NCBI GenBank assembly: GCA_002407775.1
Contig: DHOP01000024.1
Span: 1 to 26,360 of the forward strand
Reading direction: 5' to 3'
Source: Prevotella sp. UBA5387
GTDB lineage: Bacteria; Bacteroidota; Bacteroidia; Bacteroidales; Bacteroidaceae
DNA: 26,360 nucleotides
In this document: positions 6,404 to 14,708 of the stretch, piece after piece
Layout: each line of letters begins with the position of its first letter
Position numbering within the stretch: position 1 is the first letter of the stretch
Made by a program: the position numbers and the translations under genes
Notes under the pieces: generated by a model
What the model was told of the DNA's origin: nothing
Seen by the model: only the letters and a program-made list of their open reading frames with translations
The model's database searches: none

Positions 6404-9400
6404 TTAAAGTGTCATTATTAGTTTGCCAATATTATCACGTTTACCTTTTAGACGACCGTCAACATATACACGTAGTCCCTTTCCAGCATGATAATTGTTT
6501 CCGTTAAGATCCCATACAATTGTCACATTATGTCCATGATAAAGCACATTATCTAAACAGAAGTGATCCCACTTGTCTGAGGGAAGTAACGGATTGACTT
6601 CAAGAATATTATCTGCGCGTGGACGTAAGCCACAAATACCTGTAATAATTAAATCATTGAAGGTACTGTGATTGTAATATCGGCTACGTTCCTGATCTCC
6701 CTTCAACCAGTATCCTGTAGTCTCATCAAGATATTCTCCTACATAAGGCTTACCTCGATGCGTCTGACTTTGAACATATTTCTCCATTTCTACAAAATAG
6801 AGGCTATCGTTCACAATGGGATTGGAATAGTTATTAATATAGTTTGCCATCGCCGTTAGTGTCTGGGATGTGGCAAACGGCCAAACGGCACCGTCCCATT
6901 CACATTCTCCTACGCCATGGGTTCTAAAAGCAGGATGACGCCGCTCTGCGGTAGTCTGACCATAGGGTGCGGAAAAACCCTTATCATCCGCCGCCTGTTG
7001 CCATGCCTGTGCATAGCGCGATAGGTCAGACGGCAAGTTAAAATACCAAGGCAGGAAGCCTATTGCTTCTCTAACTCCAGCAAATTTTTGGTTTGGATAA
7101 AGTACCTCAAAAAAAGACGCAGTGTCATTCCATAGCTTAGTCTCAACCAAAGTCTTCAATGAATCAGCCTTGTTTTGATAAAGAGAGGCAATAGAGGTGT
7201 TGCCTACAAGACTTGCCATGTTTGAAATAGCCTTTGCATTACCATACATATAACTGTTGATACTTGGACGTGCATTTTTTTCTCTTCGTCCACCACTGAT
7301 TGTCTCCTCCATTGCATCACGCACATCGTACTGCCAATAGAGTCCATCAGCCCATCGATGGTTTTCCCATTGTTGATTCTCCCAAACCAATTGTGGTAGC
7401 ACACTTGCCATGCTGTCTCTTCTACCGTCAACCAGATAACGGTCCCAAATACTTGATGCAATCCAACTACTATAGGCATTGATTTTTTTCATCGGCTTGC
7501 CGTCATTACCATGGAACCAAGTATTAATTATCTGGTCAAGATAAGTTGGATTACGCAGCCACCGACTTTCATGTATATGATGTCCTACGGCTGATGCAAT
7601 CAGATTATACTTATCAGCATAATTGCGACGAACAAGAAACTCCGTCATTGCATAACCGACACTAGTCTTCTCAATGTGCTTTCTCAGTGTCCACCAACGA
7701 TAATACCACATCTGCTCAAAATCCTTTTGAGGACAGTCAAATAATGGTACATTCTTACTCATCCATTCCCATGACTGTGCATTAGGAATAGCCTGCGCAA
7801 TATTTTCATCTTCCATGTTGTTGAAATAATCAACATAGTGCTTGTAATTATCTGCCTTCAGAAATGCTGCTCCACTATCTTCGTCTGCACTCGATGTTTT
7901 AAAGTTTGCAATCTTATATATGGCTAATGTGTCAGTATCACCTGCATTATCCAAAATACCATACCAGTCGGCAGGAGTATCTATATCAGGAAAGGTGCGT
8001 CGCGAACCAGTGCGCAACATAACACGCTCAATGCCATGAACTGGTGCATAAAACATACTTTGTCCCACTTTTTTCCCATCTATATAGAACTCTGCAAGTC
8101 GACGATCCACATTCAAATGGATATCCATATGGTAGGTCTGTCCTGCCTCATAGTTAGACAATTTACCATAACGCGCTCCACCCTTATCTCTAATGATGCC
8201 CTCAGACGTAAACTCCAGTCTAGAGGCGCTCACTCCATGATCGTCAAGAAACTCCACTTGTAGCAGACCGTGATTATTTTGCATTGGTTGAATGTCAAGA
8301 CTTACTGTTAAGTCTTGTGTCATAGGAATTTTTCTATCTACTCGGGCATAATCAAAAGGGTCTTCGTCAGATAAAACCATCCATTTATTATCAAGCGATA
8401 CAGAGGCCATTCGTGGTGAATATATGTTCCATGTGGTCAGATCAGCCAACGTCCTCGACTTGCTGAAGTCGTCATCTGCCTGAGCATGAGCCTCTGTCTG
8501 CACTGGAACAGGTATGTGAGCTACCCAAACATCTTCCTTGTTCATTGAATAACTTACCCACAAGTCAGAATCCTTAGGAACACCGTTCCCTTCTTGAATA
8601 CCACGGACATATTGAGGACCATAACTTTTATAGTTACCCCCATAACGCATTGGAGGAATCTCGCCGTTGATGAGATTAAGTGACTGATAATTTAATCCGT
8701 CACTGCTTAAGGAAATAGCTAAAGGCCATCGATACTCGGATGGATTATATACTGTGGCGTAGCTTCCATCAGTAAGCCGTTGTCCCCAGATTTTTGCATT
8801 GCTATTGACAAAGCCATGAGCACGCTCCACAGGTTCCATCCAAGTATTTCCTCCGTCTTTCGATATAGACGTAAGTGCGTGTTTCCATAATGCTACGATA
8901 CTTCCGTCTGGTAACGTATAGTCATTGTATGCCTTATAAGCCTTATTCAACGGTATCAGCTTGTCATCTCGATCTGCTTCTTCTACCCATTGCATGCGAT
9001 AACGGGGATTGGCTAGAATCTCTTCTGCGGCCAGACGCAATTGCTTGTCAGCATGGGTATAGAAAGGGTAATCAGTGTTTGACTCGCTGAAGCCATGGTT
9101 GTAATAGATGAAGTAGATCTTCCCGAACTTTCCATTGGCTTTCACTTCTCGTATCACTCGGCCTATACCATTACCATCATTGGGGTCATCTTTAGGGTCC
9201 ATAGCTACACCATAATTACCCAAGGCATACAGCCGACCTGATTTACTGACATACCAACCCACACGTTGGTGCATAATTGCCACCAGGTTATGAGCCTTGT
9301 CAGATCTACCTTCTTTTGTATAACCCTCCGGTACTTGATATTCTGGGAATAGCACTACCGGATCGCTCCAGTGGTAACCATCTTGCGAGGTTTGTAGGTT

Positions 9401-9706
9401 GGTATGCGAAGGCGGCACATGTTCGCTAACAGGGTCACTCAGATAATGCACATAGAAAGTTCCATGCCAATAGGCCATCATCGGCTGATGGTTATAAGTC
9501 CACCCCTGTCCGTTTGAGGGCATTGGGTGCTCACGGTTGGCCCGCAATATCTGAATATTATGAACGCCAACGACAGGTGATAGTCCTCCGTCATGTCTGT
9601 TCGGATCACTTAATGTGTAACCAGTATAATGAACCTTTTCCTGCCCCAGCACAACAGCAACTGGGCAAAGAATTACTAATGCCAAAGTAATGATTATCTT
9701 TTTCAT
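6404..9706 (-). CDS. GH143-GH142 two-domain enzyme, RG-II side chain D (BT1020-like)
   Basis: A 1100-residue protein with signal peptide 1-22. Residues about 25-405 are a sialidase-like beta-propeller (NHQPMMAYWHGTFYVHYLSD, GRLYALGNYG, DGSIVALWKHALTSISKDGG), as in GH143 Dha hydrolases. Residues about 411-605 form a concanavalin/LamG-like beta-sandwich (DDFSKS, LEFTSEG, FYIDGKKVG). Residues about 620-1090 are an (alpha/alpha)6 barrel of GH142 type, with acidic clusters QYDVRDAMEETISGG (Asp794, Asp797, Glu800/801) and GECEWDGAVWPF (Glu936, Asp938). This order and size match BT1020 of B. thetaiotaomicron, which removes beta-L-arabinofuranose (GH142) and then Dha (GH143) from side chain D. Those sugars occur together only in RG-II, so this gene identifies the substrate of the locus. 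Start and stop overlap the upstream lipoprotein gene as ATGA. Exact catalytic residues are inferred. Confidence 0.85.
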   Translation of the reverse strand: MKKIIITLALVILCPVAVVLGQEKVHYTGYTLSDPNRHDGGLSPVVGVHNIQILRANREHPMPSNGQGWTYNHQPMMAYWHGTFYVHYLSDPVSEHVPPSHTNLQTSQDGYHWSDPVVLFPEYQVPEGYTKEGRSDKAHNLVAIMHQRVGWYVSKSGRLYALGNYGVAMDPKDDPNDGNGIGRVIREVKANGKFGKIYFIYYNHGFSESNTDYPFYTHADKQLRLAAEEILANPRYRMQWVEEADRDDKLIPLNKAYKAYNDYTLPDGSIVALWKHALTSISKDGGNTWMEPVERAHGFVNSNAKIWGQRLTDGSYATVYNPSEYRWPLAISLSSDGLNYQSLNLINGEIPPMRYGGNYKSYGPQYVRGIQEGNGVPKDSDLWVSYSMNKEDVWVAHIPVPVQTEAHAQADDDFSKSRTLADLTTWNIYSPRMASVSLDNKWMVLSDEDPFDYARVDRKIPMTQDLTVSLDIQPMQNNHGLLQVEFLDDHGVSASRLEFTSEGIIRDKGGARYGKLSNYEAGQTYHMDIHLNVDRRLAEFYIDGKKVGQSMFYAPVHGIERVMLRTGSRRTFPDIDTPADWYGILDNAGDTDTLAIYKIANFKTSSADEDSGAAFLKADNYKHYVDYFNNMEDENIAQAIPNAQSWEWMSKNVPLFDCPQKDFEQMWYYRWWTLRKHIEKTSVGYAMTEFLVRRNYADKYNLIASAVGHHIHESRWLRNPTYLDQIINTWFHGNDGKPMKKINAYSSWIASSIWDRYLVDGRRDSMASVLPQLVWENQQWENHRWADGLYWQYDVRDAMEETISGGRREKNARPSINSYMYGNAKAISNMASLVGNTSIASLYQNKADSLKTLVETKLWNDTASFFEVLYPNQKFAGVREAIGFLPWYFNLPSDLSRYAQAWQQAADDKGFSAPYGQTTAERRHPAFRTHGVGECEWDGAVWPFATSQTLTAMANYINNYSNPIVNDSLYFVEMEKYVQSQTHRGKPYVGEYLDETTGYWLKGDQERSRYYNHSTFNDLIITGICGLRPRADNILEVNPLLPSDKWDHFCLDNVLYHGHNVTIVWDLNGNNYHAGKGLRVYVDGRLKGKRDNIGKLIMTL

Positions 9707-10614
9707 TGTAGTAATCCTTTTACGACCTTTGATGATGCCTTGAATATCGTACCATGCTTATGCAAAGGAGGGACACTAACCTTTGAGGTTGCATCCGTGA
9801 AATGTTTGAAATCCGTTGTGAACATTGCACCAAAGTCAAGTTTTCTGTATCGGTCATAATAAATAAGATAGCCCTTTTTTACTTTGGCCACCGACGGTCC
9901 TTCAACAAAATTCTCAGTAAAAGAATCAGAAGCTGGGCTCCATGGTCCATAGGGAGACCTGGCAAACGAAATCTTTAGATTTCTGTTAAGTCGCGTGTTG
10001 TCTTTGAGAACCATGACATAATCTCCCTTACCACGTTTCAAGAGTGTGGCATCAATTGTACTAAATCCTGGATCCATCAGAAGTTTTGCCGGGGTAAAAT
10101 GTTGGAAGTCTTTTGTAGTTGTATAATACAAACGATGGTTGTTGTATTCCTCTTCCATACCCTTCTCAAACTTAAAGGGCACACATGATGCCCAAACAAT
10201 CATCAATTGTTCATTCCCATCATCATAAAAGAGTTCAGGAGCCCAAACATTTACTGTCGAGGTATCACTCATCACTTCGATATACCGCTCAGGACTCCAA
10301 TACCTAAGGTCCTTACTAGAAGCATACCCAAAGCCTCGATCGCCCTTCCAACTGCTTGTCCATACCAGATGAAAAGTGCCATCAGGAGTCTGAAGAATAG
10401 ACGGATCACGCATCACTCTCTGGCTACCCACCTCCGGTTTTAGCCACACACCAGGAACAGAATTCCATGTTGCACCATTTTTACTATATAGGAAGCGGAG
10501 ACCATCTGTAGCAGGCTCATGAAAACTTGAATACATATAATATTGAGTGTTGCAGGAATCCAAAGATAGCAACAATACAATTCCTAATAGAATATTTCTG
10601 ATAGTTCTTACCAC
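9703..10614 (-). CDS. GH43-like five-bladed propeller lipoprotein, substrate unknown
   Basis: A 303-residue protein from GTG 10614; no ATG is available that keeps the signal peptide. A lipoprotein signal ends at SLDSC, so Cys21 would be lipidated. No acidic surface-export tag follows, so it probably faces the periplasm. The rest is a GH43/GH117-clan propeller with RDPSI (Asp70), NVWAPELFYDDG (Glu127), TIDATLLK (Asp188) and FVEGPSV (Glu238). Asp70, Asp188 and Glu238 fit the base, pKa-modulator and acid positions of GH43. Family relatives include arabinosidases, xylosidases and galactosidases. It overlaps the GH143-GH142 gene by 4 bases (ATGA), so it is probably dosed together with that side-chain D enzyme. 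The 63-base gap upstream separates it slightly from the GH78 gene. Confidence 0.7.
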   Translation of the reverse strand: MVRTIRNILLGIVLLLSLDSCNTQYYMYSSFHEPATDGLRFLYSKNGATWNSVPGVWLKPEVGSQRVMRDPSILQTPDGTFHLVWTSSWKGDRGFGYASSKDLRYWSPERYIEVMSDTSTVNVWAPELFYDDGNEQLMIVWASCVPFKFEKGMEEEYNNHRLYYTTTKDFQHFTPAKLLMDPGFSTIDATLLKRGKGDYVMVLKDNTRLNRNLKISFARSPYGPWSPASDSFTENFVEGPSVAKVKKGYLIYYDRYRKLDFGAMFTTDFKHFTDATSKVSVPPLHKHGTIFKASSKVVKGLLQ

Positions 10615-10677
10615 GATTGTTGAATTTCGACTTATTATGTAATAGTAGAGATCGTTTTGTTGTAATAATAGGACAAC

Positions 10678-12885
10678 CTAATATTTTACGATTATTTCTT
10701 TTCCTTGAGATATGTTTACTGATTTGCCATTTATATGTAAAACGCCAATGCCACAACTGCTTTTCACCTTAACCTGATGTCTATCCATGAAGACATTAAT
10801 TTCGCCATGTGGTGTCGGGACTGTACCTTCCATCCATTTCAAGCCTCCCAATGAAGGTGTGACCGAATATTGCTTATACCCCGGTTTCTCCGGCTTTACA
10901 CCTAAAAAGTATTTCCCGATTAGGTAAATTGGGCTTGCACCCCATGCATGGCAAAGGCTTTTACCGTAAGGGCGACCATACATCGACAAATGTGTGCTCA
11001 TCGGTGCAAGTCCATTTTTGTCCAAACTTGGGTCATATGCTTCCCAAAAAGTTGTGGTACCATGCTTAATCATTCCACCCCAATATTCCTTCATCTGTTG
11101 CAACACATTTTGCTGCTCACCCATCTTACAAAGTGCCTCCATCTCATAAAATCGCATATATGGTGTCGTGATCGGCATCACGCTATCATTATGGAGTACA
11201 GACTTTGCAACCTGCTTTTGTTGCTCGGAACTGAGATAATCATAAAAAATAGCAAACATATTTGCATAGCGTGTGACTTCAGGGCTTTGACGGCCATTCT
11301 CGAGTCTGTGTACAAGAGCTTGTTTGTCAGCATTCCAGAAGGAAGGAACTATCTTTGCTTTTAGGCTTGCGGCAAGTTGCTGATACTTGGCTTTAGCTTG
11401 TAAATCGTCTGCTATTTCCGCACACATACCCATCGATTCAAGACTCTTACAGAAGAGAATCTGCTCAAAAGAGAGTTCTCCACTTTTAGCCATAGCCTTA
11501 GGGGACCAGTCCACAAAGACCCAGTCACCAGAAAGTCCTTGAACCATGCCATTATCATCAGTGCGACTCAGCACATAATCCATCAAAGTTTTCATGCGTG
11601 GATAAACCTGCTTGACGAAATGGATGTCTCCTGAATAAAGATAATAGTCATATATACTAAGGAACCAATAGAACGTGTAATCCATAATAGTATTGACGTG
11701 TGAAGTGACAGGGTCCTTCCCCCTTAGTTGCCAGATAGTACGTTTCACACAATCATTGTTGAAAAAGAGATAATAGTTCATCAGATAACTCTGGTAGGCA
11801 TCACCACTCCATGTCCATCGGTCACGCTTGATTCCATCAATAAAAAATTCACGTGTTGTAAGATGAAGAGTGTTAACACCTATGTCCCACATCTTATTCA
11901 CCTCTTCATCGCTGCATCTGAACTGTCCGCGTACATCAACAGGAAGGGATTCTGTTTCCATACTGACCTGCCCTAGGGTAACACCAGCATCAGTTTCTAT
12001 ATACACATAACGAAAAGCCTTATTATTGGGAGTCACCAGTGTCTCACCACTATCCAAACGGCTAGGTTGAAGCTGAATATCAGATGTCTTATCTAAAACT
12101 TTTTCATCACAAACTTGAAAGATGTCAAGTGTTTCGCAATGGGACTTATCCAGTGCTTCCTCGGAACTTTCACCGTAATAAACATGTATAAAGCCATTAC
12201 CTCTCAGACCATTAAAAGCAAGATAGCCAAACGTTTCCTTTCCAAAATCATATAATCTACCAGTGCTTGTCTTTGTTATACCTAAAGCATCAGCTGCCTG
12301 CCGAGGTAGTTTAAAATCAGAAGGTCGCGAAGCTTCATCATTGAAATTCCAATAGCCGGCATCCATATAGATACTCGCCGATGTATCAGAAGCTTTACCA
12401 GATTCATCGATCCATTCTTTGTCTTCGTTAGTTACTCTCCATGTACCATCGCTATGAATTGTCTTACCACACACAAAAATTGACGGTGGGGTACTTTGGT
12501 TCCATACCTTGATGTTCAGTGAGTGATGCCCAGCAGGGATTACCATCGAAGTAGGTCTGCCAAAAGACATCTTTCCGTCAAGTTTTACATTATATGCACC
12601 CTCAACAGAGATCTTTATAGTATCGGGATTGGATAAAGTCAAGTCCTTGGAAAACTCAACAGTAACATAATGGCTATCCGACTTCCAGAAAGGTGGGAAA
12701 AAAGCGCCTCGATCTGTTCTCCGATTGTTAGTTTGATTGCCTAACCATACTTCATAATCGCCTGGATACCATATCCAGGTCTGAGCATTAACCAACAAAT
12801 GGAACTGAAACAGACCAATAAATATCAATAAGTATGATATCAGTTCCCTTCTCATATGATTAGTATTTAAGGATTTTGTCCTCAT
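10678..12885 (-). CDS. GH78 alpha-L-rhamnosidase, BT1001-like
   Basis: A secreted enzyme of 735 residues. ATG 12885 overlaps the GH141 stop (ATGA); a start at Met11 (12855, MRRELISYLLIFIGLF) gives a cleaner signal peptide, and both are possible. Beta-domains occupy about 35-320 and the (alpha/alpha)6 barrel about 330-660. The catalytic region reads FFIDGIKRDRWTWSGD (Asp350, Asp355, Asp362) instead of the DCPxRE form seen in the other GH78 here, and TTTFWEAYD supplies Glu615 as the likely base. A C-terminal beta-domain ends in INGKSVNISQGKEI. Position directly downstream of GH141 and GH127 matches BT1003-BT1002-BT1001 in B. thetaiotaomicron, where this gene product removes L-rhamnose from RG-II. 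The role is inferred from that synteny. Confidence 0.85.
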   Translation of the reverse strand: MRTKSLNTNHMRRELISYLLIFIGLFQFHLLVNAQTWIWYPGDYEVWLGNQTNNRRTDRGAFFPPFWKSDSHYVTVEFSKDLTLSNPDTIKISVEGAYNVKLDGKMSFGRPTSMVIPAGHHSLNIKVWNQSTPPSIFVCGKTIHSDGTWRVTNEDKEWIDESGKASDTSASIYMDAGYWNFNDEASRPSDFKLPRQAADALGITKTSTGRLYDFGKETFGYLAFNGLRGNGFIHVYYGESSEEALDKSHCETLDIFQVCDEKVLDKTSDIQLQPSRLDSGETLVTPNNKAFRYVYIETDAGVTLGQVSMETESLPVDVRGQFRCSDEEVNKMWDIGVNTLHLTTREFFIDGIKRDRWTWSGDAYQSYLMNYYLFFNNDCVKRTIWQLRGKDPVTSHVNTIMDYTFYWFLSIYDYYLYSGDIHFVKQVYPRMKTLMDYVLSRTDDNGMVQGLSGDWVFVDWSPKAMAKSGELSFEQILFCKSLESMGMCAEIADDLQAKAKYQQLAASLKAKIVPSFWNADKQALVHRLENGRQSPEVTRYANMFAIFYDYLSSEQQKQVAKSVLHNDSVMPITTPYMRFYEMEALCKMGEQQNVLQQMKEYWGGMIKHGTTTFWEAYDPSLDKNGLAPMSTHLSMYGRPYGKSLCHAWGASPIYLIGKYFLGVKPEKPGYKQYSVTPSLGGLKWMEGTVPTPHGEINVFMDRHQVKVKSSCGIGVLHINGKSVNISQGKEIIVKY

Positions 12886-14699
12886 CTTATTCCTGCGTTG
12901 TTAATTATCGTTTCACTCACCCCAGATCCGTTGTTTATCCACACGTTATTAGGACCAGTTGCATTCTTCAAATATTTTTCTGTCGGAGTCCAGTTGTCTT
13001 TTAATAATATGTTGCTGCTTCCTTCATCGGTATAGAGATAAAACCAGTACTCAGGGTCGTGTACATATGGAGGGTGTGCGATGTCTCTTACCACATTCTC
13101 ATCAATGACTGTACCAGGCTGGTTTCCCAATGTATAAATTCCCGCACAGTCATACATATGCTGGCCATACTGATAGATTAAGTTAGCATGTATGCGATTA
13201 TCTCTCATGCATACGCTGTCCCGATTCCAACCCCATCCTAAGGAGATACCCGTGTATGGTACATCGTGTATTTCATTGTGTGAGATATCTATACCACTTA
13301 CATATCCTGCAGCAATAGCACAACTTCCCCAGTCTTCCTCACCAATATGAGAAAACGAAGAACTTGTGACCTGCTGTTGTCGGCACACTTCGATAATATC
13401 TTTTGGACGATAAGGGAGATGTGTCTCTAAAGATGCAGGTGAGAAACTTCCGGACACATAGCCGTTGATTGCAATGTCATTGAAGACACAACGCTCGACT
13501 TTTCCACCTTCGCAACCCAACACATAATCAATACCAGATCCACCTAAATGTGTAAAACTGCAATCAGAGAAATCTACATTTTTCCCATAGCCAACTCTCA
13601 CGGCAGCCTCAGCACGGCCTATCCAACCTTGATTATCAAGTTTGTGGTTTTCTACCCTATCGATCTTTGGTCGTAACTTGTAAGCATCTATCAGATACAT
13701 ACCTGCCTGAAGGGGTACATGACCATGGAATGATGGTCTGCTCCATGTAGCATAAGAAAATGTAATGTTTGACAAACTCACATTCTCTACTCGCCGTTCC
13801 GGTGTCCCCTCAATCTCAATAATGTTCTCTAAGACAGGAGCAATGACTGTTGCTGTTGTCATATCGTCTTCTGGACGAGGCTTATAGTAGAGTCTGTGTG
13901 TCTTGAGATCCTCAAACCATTCCCCAGGTTCATCAAGTAGAACCTTTGAGTTAGTTAAGTAAAATGGAGAGTCGTGTTTACTTTGAACCATCGGTGAAGG
14001 CCAAGGATGCTCAAACTGCAAGCGCGACTCAGGTGAATGAAATGTTATTGCAGCACTATCTCCAACTATCTTTATTCCTTTGATTCGTAAGAATGCCACC
14101 TCCCACATCTGATGCAACACCATCTCAAGATATGGAGAATTGGCAACGTCAATATTTAAACGTGTAATAGCTGATTTAGGAATCCATATCGTCTGTTGTT
14201 GCTTATCTATGCTTAGAATATGGTTCATGGCATTGAAGTTAGTTACATCTCTTGCTCGGACAGCTTTTCTGCCATTTATCCAGAGCTGTCTAAATTCTAC
14301 TGGACGACCATTAAAATCAGGTATATCGACAACCCATAGTTTCCCTTCTCTATGCCATCCATTTATGGACATTCCTCCAGACAGGACAGTTCTTGGCTCT
14401 CCCAAAATGCTAAGGTTACTATCTTCTGGATATATACGTAAAGGCTCAAATAACGTATAGATTCCTTTGGTAAGCTTGATTCTTGCTGATGGATACTCCT
14501 TTATTTGCAAACCTTGGTAAACAGATGACATTACGTGTCTGCGGCGATAATCCCTAGCTTGACGTATTGCCTCATATAAGCCCTCACCACCTTGGTAAGG
14601 CAACACGTTGATAGTGGTGTCTTCATAAGTGGAAGTATTAGCCGCTGATGTGATTAGTACACAACCTGCTATAAAAATAATCGCAATAAACCTATTCAT
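12882..14699 (-). CDS. GH141 alpha-L-fucosidase, right-handed beta-helix (BT1002-like)
   Basis: A 605-residue secreted protein with signal peptide 1-19. After an N-terminal segment (YEAIRQARDYRRRH, LTKGIYTLFEPLRI) it is a right-handed parallel beta-helix with repeated rungs such as VENVSLSNITFSYA, KNVDFSDCSFTHLGGSGI, GGKVERCVFNDIAI and GIDISHNEIHDVPYTGISLG. Asp517 (MYDCAGIYT) and Asp558 (LYTDEGSSN) are 41 residues apart, the same spacing as the two catalytic aspartates I recall for BT1002 (523 and 564). GH141 removes alpha-L-fucose from an RG-II side chain. Neighbours GH127 (9 bases upstream) and GH78 (4-base overlap) reproduce the B. thetaiotaomicron order. A generic beta-helix polysaccharide enzyme is the fallback call. 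Confidence 0.85.
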   Translation of the reverse strand: MNRFIAIIFIAGCVLITSAANTSTYEDTTINVLPYQGGEGLYEAIRQARDYRRRHVMSSVYQGLQIKEYPSARIKLTKGIYTLFEPLRIYPEDSNLSILGEPRTVLSGGMSINGWHREGKLWVVDIPDFNGRPVEFRQLWINGRKAVRARDVTNFNAMNHILSIDKQQQTIWIPKSAITRLNIDVANSPYLEMVLHQMWEVAFLRIKGIKIVGDSAAITFHSPESRLQFEHPWPSPMVQSKHDSPFYLTNSKVLLDEPGEWFEDLKTHRLYYKPRPEDDMTTATVIAPVLENIIEIEGTPERRVENVSLSNITFSYATWSRPSFHGHVPLQAGMYLIDAYKLRPKIDRVENHKLDNQGWIGRAEAAVRVGYGKNVDFSDCSFTHLGGSGIDYVLGCEGGKVERCVFNDIAINGYVSGSFSPASLETHLPYRPKDIIEVCRQQQVTSSSFSHIGEEDWGSCAIAAGYVSGIDISHNEIHDVPYTGISLGWGWNRDSVCMRDNRIHANLIYQYGQHMYDCAGIYTLGNQPGTVIDENVVRDIAHPPYVHDPEYWFYLYTDEGSSNILLKDNWTPTEKYLKNATGPNNVWINNGSGVSETIINNAGIR

Positions 14700-14708
14700 C
14701 TCTTCTTA

